Positions 11,666-22,748 of a stretch of DNA of 64,000 bases are shown here, in pieces. Every line of letters begins with the position of its first letter. The stretch's first letter is position 1. A program made the position numbers and the translations under genes. The notes below the pieces were generated by a model. It worked only from the letters and a program-made list of their open reading frames with translations, had not been told where the DNA came from and did no database searches. This DNA is from Siphonodentalium dalli (taxonomy: Eukaryota > Mollusca > Scaphopoda > Gadilida > Siphonodentaliidae): positions 63,741,127 to 63,805,126 of the forward strand of contig CP136061.1 in NCBI GenBank assembly GCA_032622095.1, written 5' to 3'.

Positions 11666-12484
11666 GTATACAGAATAGGCAGAAGAAAGTGTGAAGTCAG
11701 AGGGAAAAAAAGTAACATTTATGAAGATTTGTCGTCGTAAAAGAATTTAATCGTCTTTTGGAGACAGGGTCAATATAAGTTTAGAAATTTCTGTAGCATT
11801 TTGCAGCACTGGGTTAGAAGAAATTGGAAACTGAATCACAAATTACGATATAGATCCAGTTAAATTAAGCAACAAAAATCTATTAATTGGAGCGAAGCTG
11901 TGACTTATGCATATCTAGAGACCGATTAACCCACCCATGCGAAGGTGACACGAAACACGGAAAACTGCGTTCGACATCAAATGTGTAGAATTTAGATTTC
12001 TCGATGAATACGCTAGCAAACAACAAGTATTATATAGGTTTCAAATGATGCAGTGGAATACTGCGCATTCGTTTTAGCCACCTTATTTGTTTTATTAACA
12101 CAAAAATAGCTCTATGTAGTCTTAGTTTTTATAAAAAGTTGTATTTGTGGCCCGGAAGAGATACACTATTTTTCGGCATTGAACATTATCTTAGTCAACC
12201 CTTTCTTTAATAATACTCATTGATAAGTAGTTCCCCTAGGAAATATTAAGATAATGAGGCAACAAACGGCCAGATCGGACAACTTATTATCTGAACATTT
12301 CCTTCCAATAAATAGGACTCCCTTCTTCACTTGTATTATTAGTTGTCTGATAATATTTTATGAAAACACCTCAAGATGACATAATAACCATTCCAATGAA
12401 TACTTTTCTCACTGAATGGGAGAATCCATTTAGTAAAGAAAGGGTTAAGGAGGGACCGTTTAATTTTGAAATAAAGCAACAAAC

Positions 12485-12582
12485 CTGAGTTGATCCTTCA
12501 GTGCTGTTCATCATAACAATAAGCTGACAATCAGCTTCCCATACAACTGACCACAAGTCAGACAGGTGCCCTTCATCAGGAT
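12485..12582 (-). CDS. RPTP phosphatase-domain exon: DLWSVVWE block
   Basis: Enters in phase 1 (acceptor ttcatttaacag) and leaves in phase 0 (donor CAG/gtttgt). The product runs PDEGHLSDLWSVVWEADCQL then IVMMNSTEGSTQ, matching canonical GPLPSTVNDFWRMVWEQN..IVMLT. The upstream junction gives AMTDPDEG where AT-QGP-LPS is expected, so the QGP motif is TDP. The acceptor pyrimidine tract is part of sequence duplicated at 13110, see the repeat entry next door. Confidence 0.9.
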
Positions 12583-12585
12583 CTG

Positions 12586-13440
12586 TTAAATGAAAGTTTC
12601 AAGGACACTTAGGGTATAGCACACAATCCAGGTAAGATCAATTACATATAGTTATTTAGGGTATAGCACACAATCCAGGTAAGATCAATTACAGATAGTT
12701 ATTTAGGGTATAGCACACAATCCAGGTTAGATCAATTATAGATAATCATTTAGGGTATAGCACACAATCCAGGTTAGATCAATTATAGATAATCATTTAG
12801 GGTATAGCACACAATCCAGGTTAGATCAATTATAGATAATCATTTAGGGTATAGTACCCAATCTAGGTTAGATCAATTATAGATAATCATTTAGGGATAA
12901 CAATAGAGATGTCACACTATATCTGGGTAACACTTGACCCGGCATTCCAGCAATTCAATATCTATATATCCAATCAAAATTATTCGGTTTAAAAAATGAT
13001 GATTCAATGAAAGTGGCTGATATAACAATCGATTAATGGGGTACTGTATGCCATTTTCATTAAATTTCCGGTGACAACAACGATCTAATATCGATAATAT
13101 ATAGAAACATAAATGAAAGTTTCAAGGACACTTAGGGTATAGCACACAATCCAGGTAAGATCAATTACAGATAGTCATTTAGGGTATAGCACACAATCCA
13201 GGTTAGATCAATTATAGATAATCATTTAGGGTATAGCACACAATCCAGGTAAGATCAAATACAGATGATCATTTAGGGATAACAATAGAGTTGTCACACT
13301 ATACCCGGGTAACACTTGAAATGACCCACCATTGTAGCAATTCAATATCTATATATCCGATCAAAATTATTCTGTTTCAAAAATGGGGATTAAATGAAAG
13401 TGGATGATATAACAATCGATTAAAGTGAAGATTTACTCAA
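12586..13440. repeat. Tandem 47-bp repeats inside a ~525-bp segmental duplication
   Basis: The unit TTTAGGGTATAGCACACAAT plus CCAGGTTAGATCAATTATAG and ATAATCA (47 bp) occurs about six times at 12610-12895 and three to four times at 13132-13275. The whole block, from AAATGAAAGTTTCAAGGACA through the repeats to ATAACAATCGATTAA, is present twice (12586-13040 and 13110-13425), copies differing in repeat number. The first copy abuts the acceptor of the exon ending at 12582. Confidence 0.85.
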
Positions 13441-13787
13441 GTGGAAACGAGTGGAAAAAGTGTTCCAAACAACAGGATGATGAATATACAAAAACTATTC
13501 ATCAAAGATCAAAAGAGAATAAAACCTATTTTATCGGCTAAATTTTCTAAAATTGTTAGTTTTGAGAGCGATGGTAAATTGGGCAAATTCCTAGTATGTT
13601 CCCTAGTATACTACCAGAACATAAACCATGCGCATATATAGGGTTGGCACACAAGGGCAGTGTGGTGGGTAGGGCAGAGAAGTGCATTAGAAGCCCCCTG
13701 GGGTTGTTGAATACGCATCTGAACAAAATCTGTACCCATAAGTAATTAAGTGACATCACATTTCTAAAATGATCTAAATTCACTTAC

Positions 13788-13824
13788 CAGTCATAGCTAT
13801 ATGGCTCCCCTCTCTCTTGTAACC
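13788..13824 (-). CDS. RPTP phosphatase-domain microexon: GYKREGSHIAMT
   Basis: This 37-bp exon has acceptor ctctcatcag and donor ACTG/gtaagt; phase 0 in, phase 1 out. It supplies GYKREGSHIAMT, the exact counterpart of GYNKPNAYIAT after the conserved NASYID of the upstream exon, and ends one base into the codon that replaces the Gln-Gly of QGP. It is too short for ORF finders but is fixed by phase, splice sites and ungapped family alignment. Confidence 0.88.
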
Positions 13825-13869
13825 CTGATGAGAGAAAGAAGAAATTTTCTTAATAATATTCCTACAACA

Positions 13870-13985
13870 TTTTACGATGTGCCATTCTGATCGATACATG
13901 GTCATTTCGATAAGAAATGAGAATTTGTTCATGCTCACTGAATTAAGCACATATGAAGCAATGAACACTCATCCGTGCCTCCATA
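13870..13985 (-). mobile_element. SINE tail fragment
   Basis: ATGTGCCATTCTGATCGATA, AAGAAATGAGAATTTGTTCA and GAATTAAGCACATATGAAG are shared with 14530-14645, the tail of the tRNA-derived SINE. The sequence reads in plus orientation like that copy but lacks the tRNA head, as expected for a truncated copy. Strand assignment is uncertain. Confidence 0.55.
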
Positions 13986-14153
13986 ACTCCGATATATATA
14001 TATGCCAGTACCAGTAATCATATGGTCACAGATACAATTTCGGAAGAAGTGCATTGTGCTGTTCCAATATAATGGCAGATCCGTTCTGCGTCAATATTCA
14101 AATCTATGTTCAGACTGATACGCTTCCCAACTCTCTGTGAAAGGGCTTCCTTT

Positions 14154-14383
14154 TTAACTCTTCCATGACTGGGGCTTTCTGAATGTTTGCGAAAACCCTA
14201 TGCCAATGCATTCTCTTATATATCAGAGAATACATTGGCCTAACAATATTTACCTAGACCTTGTATGCCAGTGCATTCTCTTATAAAGTGGGGCTCCCTA
14301 TGGGAGACTCGCATATATAAGAGAATGCACTGGCACATGGTCTTTGATGCTGCACCAGCCTAATTCCCGTCATGAAGGGTTAA
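14154..14383. mobile_element. TTAA-flanked MITE, family 1 (piggyBac-like)
   Basis: TTAA (14154-14157) and TTAA (14380-14383) flank ends reading CTCTTCCATGACTGGGG and CCCGTCATGAAGGG. Inside, CCAGTGCATTCTCTTATA and its reverse complement form a hairpin (about 14265-14333). Related copies or pieces lie at 32200-32356, 35599-35690, 38932-39132 and 46970-47031. TTAA duplication is the piggyBac target choice; no transposase is encoded. Confidence 0.7.
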
Positions 14384-14389
14384 TTAATG

Positions 14390-14645
14390 ATGTCCCCGTA
14401 GCCGAGGTGGTTAGGTCGTGGATAAGATCATCACAGTCTGGGCTAGACAAGGTTGGCACAGGTTCGAACCCTGACATGGGTGAAAATGCGGGCCGATTTT
14501 CAAGCTTGATTTGAGTTGAGGGACATCACAATGTGCCATTCCGATCGATACATGGCCAATTTGATAAGAAATGAGAATTTGTTCACACTCACTGAATTAA
14601 GCACATATGAAGTAATGAACACTGATGCTGAGTCTGTGCCTCCAT
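14390..14645 (+). mobile_element. tRNA-derived SINE
   Basis: A polymerase III type A box (TAGCCGAGGTGGTTAG, 14399-14414) and B box (GGTTCGAACCC, 14461-14471) sit in a Leu/Ser-type tRNA-like head with a long variable region. The head is followed by a ~150-bp unrelated tail also found alone at 13870-13985. It is not a functional tRNA gene: the acceptor stem halves do not pair well. Confidence 0.75.
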
Positions 14646-14916
14646 CATATAAATAATAAGGTTAAAATGACTAATTTTCTTATACACTTCTTCTGTCTTA
14701 TGTCACTGTACCTGAGTCACTTGTGATCAATTCCAATCTGATTAAAAGATTTCAAATTTCCCATGATTTCATAATTGATTGCAAGGATGCATGGTATTTT
14801 GAAGGAAAAGTCATATAATTTGATATTTCTATCCATGTAATCAATGCTATGATTTAGAATAAATTATTATATGAATGAAATAGAGAAATTAATGATTATG
14901 CATATCTCCTGTTCAC

Positions 14917-15079
14917 TTAACCCTATCAGTGCCAAGTCCAATTTTTGTATCAACCCATATTTCCTTGATCATAGAGCTCTTTCCATCAATGTATCACATT
15001 ATTATAATCAATAAATTTGAAAAATTATCAAGGAAATATGGGTTGATACAAAAATCAGACTTGGCACTGAAAGGGTTAA
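14917..15079. mobile_element. TTAA-flanked MITE, family 2
   Basis: TTAA at 14917-14920 and 15076-15079 flank a 155-bp element with ~53-bp inverted termini: CCCTATCAGTGCCAAGTC at the left and GACTTGGCACTGAAAGGG at the right, continuing through TTTTTGTATCAACCCATATT. The unpaired centre is about 45 bp. Non-autonomous; the TTAA target suggests mobilisation by a piggyBac-type enzyme. Confidence 0.82.
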
Positions 15080-16001
15080 AGGGACAAAAGGCCTTCACAG
15101 TTGGAAAATGTGAAAAATCATAAACGTTTGTAAAACCATCATCACTAAGATGAAAATGGAAAAATAGATACTAAAATTTTTCTTAAATTGATTATTGATA
15201 AAAGTGCTGGCTTTGCGTGAGTTAAATGCTCTCGCATGGGCAATGCAAGTATTTTGTCTTTTTAAAAATAATCCTTTTGTATAGACAAAACAATTCAAAT
15301 TCCAACTTCCATGTTCCAAGTTTAACTTTAATTTCCATGAACTATATTAATTAACTACATCATAGTACATGACCCAAATTTATATGTGATGATGCATATT
15401 ATAAATATTAAAAGTGAACTGATGTTACAAACTACTTTAGTCAAGAAGTTGACAACGTCTGGGTTTACGTTGCAAAACGAAACTGCAATGAGGAAGCATA
15501 TCATTGCAAAGATGGGAATGCAAACCGAGACAAATTTTTTTACCACATGGGGGAAAATGTCCAGAAACAATTTTGTACTGGAGCCTGTATATCTTTGAGT
15601 GACTTCAACATGAACTTAAGTTTAACTACATTCATTAGATCATTGTCACCTTTATTGTAACATTTTGTTCCATGCGGAAATAATAACACTTTTATTGAAT
15701 TACAATTACTGTATCTTCATTATCCCGACTAATGGGTCAATAAAACTTAACTCTTATCTATAGCAGTTCATTTTGCGCGCATCTGTATGTCTCGCCCACT
15801 ACGTGGCAACACCAAACGTGAATTATGTCAGCATTATTCAGGAATTGGGCACATGTGACACCCGACTTGTAGCAATCAACATTATTTGCTACATCGTAAC
15901 TGATTGTTTGATAAACATAATTACTTATTGTCAGTTTTTCAGCGAGATTCCCTTTCATGCTTGATCAAAGGACTACTTGATGTCGCGGCTTTGTCTTTAA
16001 A
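15080..16001. other. Intron stretch, nothing recognised
   Basis: Short open frames on both strands only. No splice-bordered domain piece, terminal repeats or tandem structure seen. Confidence 0.35.
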
Positions 16002-16400
16002 GGTACTCAATCCGATTCGATGGTCCCCATATCATCAGATTCCAACAACAACTACATTTTTTTAAATGCCGCTTTAATGATCAGAATCGAGTAATTGCCC
16101 AAAGATAATGCTAACCACAGTCAACTATAGTATAAAATTGCCCAAAACCTGTTATTTATGAACATTTTGTTCAACGAAATTTTGCCGGTTTGTCAAATAT
16201 CTGACACAAAAAAGCCACTTGATTTTAGAGTTATCCATCTTCATCTGCAATTTGGTCCGAGACTGTCTTCTCGTCGACTGTTTACTGGGCCACTTAAAAT
16301 TATCAGTGGTGAAAAATAATAGATCTCAAACATCGATATCGGATCACTGTGAACTTTAATGGGTGGGTTCATCAACTCGATTCAAATATTTTTTACCCCC
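16002..16400 (+). repeat. Dispersed repeat family A, copy 2
   Basis: Matches 2718-3115 along about 400 bp in the same orientation; see that entry. The copies share the end region CGATATCGGATCACT / CGATATCTGATCACT and ATTTTTTACCC. Confidence 0.6.
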
Positions 16401-17061
16401 AAAGCCAAGGAAATAGCAATTTGCGAGCGTTAATTCGGATTATGCATCTTTAACTATTCAAAAGCCTTGTAAAATAGAATTGAACATACTTAGTTTCATC
16501 ATATATTCGAGGGCGAAAAATCACTTATGCCAGTTAAATGTTGCGCGAGCGGTACGTGGGTGATGAAAATGCTCGCACAAAATTTCCCGGCCTGTGATAA
16601 CTCTCCAATGACAAGAGGTCATGTTTTATAACCATTGTTATGTATAAACATTATTGTTATAATGACAACAATATTATCAACAAACAGTTGAGCAAATTCC
16701 AATCAAATCGTGAAGGTCACAGTACATTATAAAAGGTCAGAACAATGAAAAATGTTCTAGAAAACACAGACTTTCAACTGAAGCATTTCAATTGCAATAG
16801 CTATTGGCGATGATTACTCATAAAATGACTGGCACTGTAACAGTAATTTTGACATAACTATGGTTTCAATAAGTGAAATCTCATCATTGAACAGTTATCA
16901 ATAATAAAAATAACAACAACGTCGATCTGTTATTCCTTGTTCTTCTTAGTGATAATAGTTACACAAACCTTTTTTTTTACATTTTTACATTGACCAACTG
17001 TGAAGGCCTTATGTTCCTTTATAAAGGCTAAGAATAATTCTGAAAATTGCAATATACTTAC
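16401..17061. other. Intron stretch, nothing recognised
   Basis: AT-rich unique-looking sequence. GGCCTTATGTTCC in reverse near 17010 resembles the AAAGGCCTTCACAGTTGG phrase at 15090, hinting at a small dispersed repeat. Confidence 0.3.
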
Positions 17062-17132
17062 ATCAATGTATGAAGCATTCACAAAGGAATCAGTTCTATC
17101 TTCAGACGTTATTATTACTCTGTTTTCATCAT
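17062..17132 (-). CDS. RPTP phosphatase-domain exon: DENRVII to NASYID
   Basis: A 71-bp exon with acceptor atttgtcaacag and donor GAT/gtaagt; phase 1 in, phase 0 out. It encodes DENRVIITSEDRTDSFVN and ASYID. This equals canonical YDHSRVIL...DYINASYID. The tyrosine of YDENRV is completed by the last base of the upstream exon. The conserved NASYID makes the assignment secure. Confidence 0.93.
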
Positions 17133-17399
17133 CTGTTGACAAATATTGAAAATGTAAAATTTTATATATAAAAGCAAACACATCAGTTATAATATCAAGT
17201 AAAAAGTACCGCGAATGTTGTAACAAAGCACATTACTGGTACTAGGACCCGATTGATAATTTCAACACACTATATTTACACAATCATGCAATCATGGCAC
17301 AAAATGTGATGGAAATGTGACAATCGGCACAATTCTGTACCACCTCAGGAACAGGAACCATATAACTGACGTGATTATCAGAGATGGGGTGATTATAAT

Positions 17400-18200
17400 T
17401 AATTACTCTTGCTTAAGTAATTTAAAGTAATGTGTAATTGACTCACCGAGCAATTATAAGTAGTTGTAATTAAATCCTTTTGAAGTAATGCACCGATTAC
17501 TGATTTCCAAGATGGCCACGATCATTAAAATCATGTTTCAACAATCGATTTAGAATGATTTTTTGAATCGTTATCATCATCCAATTGGTTAAACGGACAT
17601 GCCTCAATCGAACCCCAAAACTATGTTTACATAATTTGATAAGAAGCATTTCAAAATATACCTATGTAAAAGATTTCTGAACAAATGTGTCGATATGGGG
17701 CTGAAAATACGTGTTTTGTTTCTTCTATTTTTCGTAAAATTTTAGATCGTTTTGTTTGTGCCAGTCCAAATTTTGTAATCAGCGGTCGTGTAAAAATTTG
17801 CACTGGTAGACCATAGGAACAAAATCTAGAGCTGTCATCACTCTGAAACTTTTAAGGGAATACATAATTTTGCTGATTAAACTTGTTGATATAGCGCTGA
17901 AAATACGTGTTTTGTTTCTTACATTTTTCGTGAAATTTGAGATCGTTCTGTTTGTGCAGGTTCAAATTTTGTAATCAGCGGTCGTGTAAACATTTGCACT
18001 AGTAGACCTTAGGAACAAGATCTAGACTTTTTTTTATATCAATATCTTTTATGTAGACTTTTTTCTAATGCCTTAACCGTCAAATTACATTTAAATGACC
18101 CATTAATCACTCTATTTTTACCAAATTGCATAAATCTAAATCACCTTATTGAAGCAGCATCCTATCTTATATAATATAAGGTGATTTAGACTATTAGGAA
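17400..18200. repeat. Tandem ~198-bp duplication and a small hairpin
   Basis: CTGAAAATACGTGTTTTGTT, TTTGTAATCAGCGGTCGTGT and AGGAACAA occur at 17688-17835 and again at 17886-18030. Farther on, AAATCTAAATCACCTTA (about 18141) pairs with TAAGGTGATTTAGA (about 18177). At 17390-17500 short AAGTAATTGTAATTA-like words repeat. None of these shows coding potential. Confidence 0.6.
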
Positions 18201-19001
18201 GAATAAAATATAAAAAATATAATTTGCTCTCCTGCCACATTTTTCTGAAAAAGTTGGATGTAAATCTAGCAATTTATTTATATTGGCCTTATGCACTGCC
18301 TTATGTGGCCTAAAATGGACATAATTCAACCAACTTTTACTTATTTGTATTCATCAAAAGTGTGAACGATATAATGCATTCAATATGTCAATAAACTGTT
18401 TGCATCGATTATATTTGGCAAAATCCACTTGTAAAACCAGAAAGTGGATTTCGATGAGAGAGCAGATGATGCCATACAACGACAAGTAACTTGTTCCTCT
18501 AAAACTATGCAGTGTTGGTAGATTAACCAGGGCAGTACCATCAGATAGTTGTGATGTGCTGAAATTGAATCAAAAGGTCCCAGCTCTTCAGATTCCAACC
18601 CATTATAATCAAGGTTAAATTTTGTTTCCATCTATGTTAATCAGTTGAGGCTCAAGCCCTACTAATTGTTCATGGTACACTACCTGAACTAGAGGTGTGA
18701 CTGTCCCAATTGGACTAATTATACTCCCGTAGTGTACATGGGCTACAAAAAAGGTAGCCATATTAAAAGGAGATGGCTCTTTCGATCCTCAAATTATGTA
18801 TTTGTGATGGTAGTGGTAACAATTATGTCACCCCCACCCACTACAACTTGAAATCACAGATTGAAATGGCAAAAAAAAAAGCTATCACAAAATAAATTAA
18901 CAAATCAAAAAGGGTGATAACTCAAATAAAATACCCTAAAATACATACAGCCAAAAAATCTCGTAATCACAGGGCCAGATTGTCAAAGTCATATACATGT
19001 A

Positions 19002-19520
19002 GTCGGTCTCACATCCGGGCTCTTTAGGGAAAGGTCAACCACTTTCTGTTTGATGTGGTTTCTATAGTACTTTTCGATGAGGAATTTGATGGTGCCAACC
19101 GATTTTTGATAAATGGTGCCCAAATTAACTTTTTAGGGGCCTGAACCCCAATTTTGGGGTTTTCGTACTCCAGTGGTCTTATGACCCAATTGAAAGTTTA
19201 TTTTTCATGGAATCTTCTTTAACTTTATAAAAACAACCTCTTCCAATATATTAAGCCACAAAATAACAGGGTTTTATCAGATTAGGGGCCAACTTGAACC
19301 TCTTTAAAAAATTGCCCCCGTATAATTGTCGTAAATATGTGTCATTGTATTCTAATATGTTCCTACCATTTGTATGGCTATTATTTGCATCCAAACAATG
19401 TTTCAACATGGAATACCTGTCTGGAGGCATGTTGGTGAGAATCTCTGTTCAATTTGAGTCTCTTAGGCCCATTGGGCTATAATTTCAAAAACGTCTAAAA
19501 TCATATTTTGTTTCAGAATT
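19002..19520 (+). repeat. Left terminal inverted repeat of the nuclease transposon
   Basis: Pairs with 24681-25198. Near-identity of the two arms indicates recent activity or gene conversion. A 62-codon frame beginning MN(L) and including KKLPPYNCRKYVSLYSNMF stays open in both arms, but it is the same DNA twice, so this is weak evidence for coding. Confidence 0.9.
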
Positions 19521-19593
19521 TTTGTAATCATGATCGATTTAACAAAATGTTGAGATGTATTCACACACACCTATACCTTTCATACTTTAAATA

Positions 19594-22395
19594 TCAGATA
19601 TCTTCCAATTCTTCATCAAAGTCTTCTTCACTAGAATTGTCATCAGATGTGTCACCACCACCGTTATCAGGCTGCTCATCATCAGAAGATATCATCTCCT
19701 CAGTAATGTTTAATGAAATGTTGGATTGATCATTCATTATATTATCATTGTTTTTTGACATTGTTGTCAGGTCAGAGGGCAATGATGGACCATTAAACCA
19801 AATGGGAACAGTGATTCCTTCCTCCAGACACCACCCATATTTTAGTGGGTCCAATGGAACATAATTAGGATTGAGACAGTTCAGCATCATATGAGTTATG
19901 TAATGCATTCTTTTAATGGCATAACTCAGAGAATTGTGGTCAGGAGGTAGCCGTTTCATGGTTTTAATTTTTTTCATCTTGCCTGAATTGTTGAACATCA
20001 TTGTATATCTGGAATCGCCTGGCATCTTTTCAATCTTTGGTCGTTTATAAATAACATGAAGAACAAAATCGACTACCTTATCAATATTGAGTACATCGGA
20101 CCCCAACAAAGACAATAAATTGATATTTGTCTGGTTATCCAGTAGAGATCTGAAGGCAGTTGATTTTGATCTCCCAAAGAAAGGCTGGGTGTAATCACTC
20201 CCAGTTACTGCATGGAACGCAGGAAGACAGTCACACACCTCAGTTCCAAGTTGACTTGCAAGGCTTGTAACATTATGGTAATTAATTCCAGCTTTAGAGC
20301 TCCCTGTACCTTGACGAAAATACACGATACTATCACATTTCTTGGATACAAACAACAGTAATATAAACACATCTGTATCATCACATACAACACACACTCC
20401 TGGCTGTTTATGAGATGCAAAAACTGCATGCAGTGCAAGTCGTGCATCTGCATCTCGCTGTTTGGATGCTAGCTCTATAATTTCAATGGTTTTACTGTTC
20501 TCATCCTTACCACGAAAGAAACAATGATTCCCTTTTGTAATGTAGACGTCCTTACCAATTTTAGTTTTTCCACTGACTATATAATCAGCTATGAGTTTCG
20601 TAACAGTACACTTGTTGGCCTGATTAGATAGGAAAGAATCCCAATTATTAGATTTTGGCAGCTTCTGGGTCAAATCATTAATCTTCCTTTCCTTTCCAGT
20701 ATCAGCACGACCTTTACTTATGTGAATCGCACCATCTGTTGCATAGTCATCAAACGCTATATGTACTGTGTTTCCTGGAAGTGTTTGTAGGTAGACAATT
20801 ATTCTATCAACCCAGGATTTAAATGTGTCAAGACCAGTTATGGGAGTTATATGAACCACACGCATTGCATCAACAATGCAACAAACTATTTCTTTAGAAA
20901 CATTTGATGAAGGTTTCCCTGTTGCCATATTTTGCAAGTAATTCCGAAACAGAGATTTGCAGGATGGTCGACTAATACCAGCCTCATTACATATGGCCCA
21001 GGGTTTACTGGTAACTGGCCATTTCAGAATTTCCTTTAAATTGAGTTTCTTCTCATCGAACCCTCTAAGCACACTTGCAAGGGAATTCATCTCATCCTCA
21101 AGAATAGAAATAGTTTTATTTGAAGACTTTCTATTGTCAAAGGTAATTACTGGTTGTCTTTTGATGGGATCATGGTATTTCGTCTGTTCAGAATCCTCAT
21201 TGTTATCTGCCCCCTGTTGTGGCTGCAGTCTACTGAAGAATTCTGTCATAGCTTTTACTCCCCGAGTTTTTGAAGTTGAAATGTTTTTGCACATTTCAGG
21301 GGAAGCAACAACACCGGAAGCAATGTGAATAAGTGGCTGTCCTTCAGTCCAAAGATTCGGAACCCACGTGCAGAGACCAGCACATATATCTCATCAACAA
21401 CCTTTCCATCGTTATTCTTCTTAAGCTGATCCTGCGAAACAACATTTTTGTTAGATAAATGTCTATTTTTTCCAAGGACTCCTTCAGCGCACACAAGAAA
21501 TGATGGATCCGTGCCCATCTGTTACAAGCACCTACATTTTCAGTTTTCCCTGACAAACCTCCTGTTTGCTTAGAGAATCTAAGTGATGTCATCTCAATGA
21601 ATATGTCAATCCACATGTTCATATCAGAAGGTAAGGAAGAAGACAATTTTAGATCTGGCTCACTGATAGCTTTTTTAAGGTTTTCAGGAGACTGCATGCC
21701 CATAAGTTCATTAATTGCATTTTCGCATCCATTAGAAGGGTTGTCCAAAGAATAATCTTCATAGAATGCAACTTTGGTCCGAACAAAGGCTTCAAAAAGC
21801 AGTTTGTAGTAACGAATACCACGTTTCACATTTGCTCCTTTCAAACCAGAAATAATTGGTCCCTCTGGTCCAACACCTGTTTCACTTAACAGTTCTTCAA
21901 GACCACATCCTTTGAAACGGGAATAAATAGTTTTCGTCATACACATAACAATATGGAAACCTCCCATTCTAACAATAATTCCTTCGAATGGAGAAGACTC
22001 AGATTCTTGGTACTTAAATAACACTTTTAGTATTTTAGTATATATGGCCTGGTCCACTTCAAGGAATATGAATGGTATTTTCAATTCATCCATGCATTGC
22101 TTAGTTCTGTTCAAAATACTGAGAATAACCCTATTGTCTGTAGGTGGCGATGTGATGGCTGGTAAGTATCCTACATTAACACCAGACGGCTGTTTCTCGG
22201 TGCATAACTGATGGAATACACTCCACGATGGCATAGTGTGCTGACCAATCTCACTGCTCTTCTTGCGGCACTTAACCCAAACCAAATTCTCTCTATCTGC
22301 CTTATCATATTCCTTGGGAGTAACATCTTCAGCTTTGTCTATAGAATTGGGTGAGGGCTTTGTAGCTACATATGGTGGAAGTATATCCTCGGAAC
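19594..22395 (-). pseudogene. FEN1/XPG-like nuclease portion, second exon with two apparent frameshifts
   Basis: The acceptor tttcttgcag/GTTCCG at 22395 continues in phase from the exon ending at 22749. The frame reads SEDILPPYVATKPSPN and later MPSWSVFHQLC, then shifts near 21465-21471 (an A-run on the minus strand) and again near 21365-21380, after which 566 further codons are open to 19594. Nuclease signatures in that last part: VDAM (residue 142), DADARLALHA (281-290), CDDTDVFILLL (304-314) and GSDY (365-368), the order and spacing of FEN1/XPG acidic motifs (compare EAEA, DTDTL, GCDY). The C-terminus is strongly acidic. Frameshifts suggest an inactive copy, or sequencing errors. Confidence 0.75.
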
Positions 22396-22748
22396 CTGCA
22401 AGAAAAGTTCACAAGTGCTTCTTTAAGTTGCTACAATTTCATTTTGCTAAATTAATGTGGAATATGTCACTGAAGTTAATTGACTCTCACTGGCTCTCAC
22501 TAGTTATAAGGAACTTCAGCTAATTTCATATCTTCTATGCAGATCTTAGCAAATAGTTGGGTCAAGACATGATAGTTTAGGAATTGTTATAACTGCTAAA
22601 TATATCATAAATATCAGATCAGGTTACATTGTTGTCATTTCTACAGGTATGTTCCCCAGAAGGGAAATTAAGCATGATTAATAATACATGTACACTGAGT
22701 GAAGAATATTCCTCTTAATAAAGTACATATCGCCATGCCAATTATTAC
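22396..22748 (-). other. Intron of the transposon gene
   Basis: 353 bp with donor AAAG/gtaata and acceptor cttgcag; phase 1. Skipping it joins the zinc-binding exon to the PPY segment in frame. Confidence 0.75.

Noticed and set aside
14390-14482. A functional tRNA gene
   Set aside because: A and B boxes are present, but the acceptor stem halves do not pair well and the sequence continues into a SINE tail.
18380-18631. 83-aa minus-strand frame as a host exon
   Set aside because: No matching splice phase with neighbouring RPTP exons and no phosphatase-family similarity; those exons already join without it.
19294-19482. 62-aa gene in the transposon terminus, also at 24718-24906
   Set aside because: Both are the same inverted-repeat DNA; conservation reflects arm identity, and no domain or start context supports a gene.
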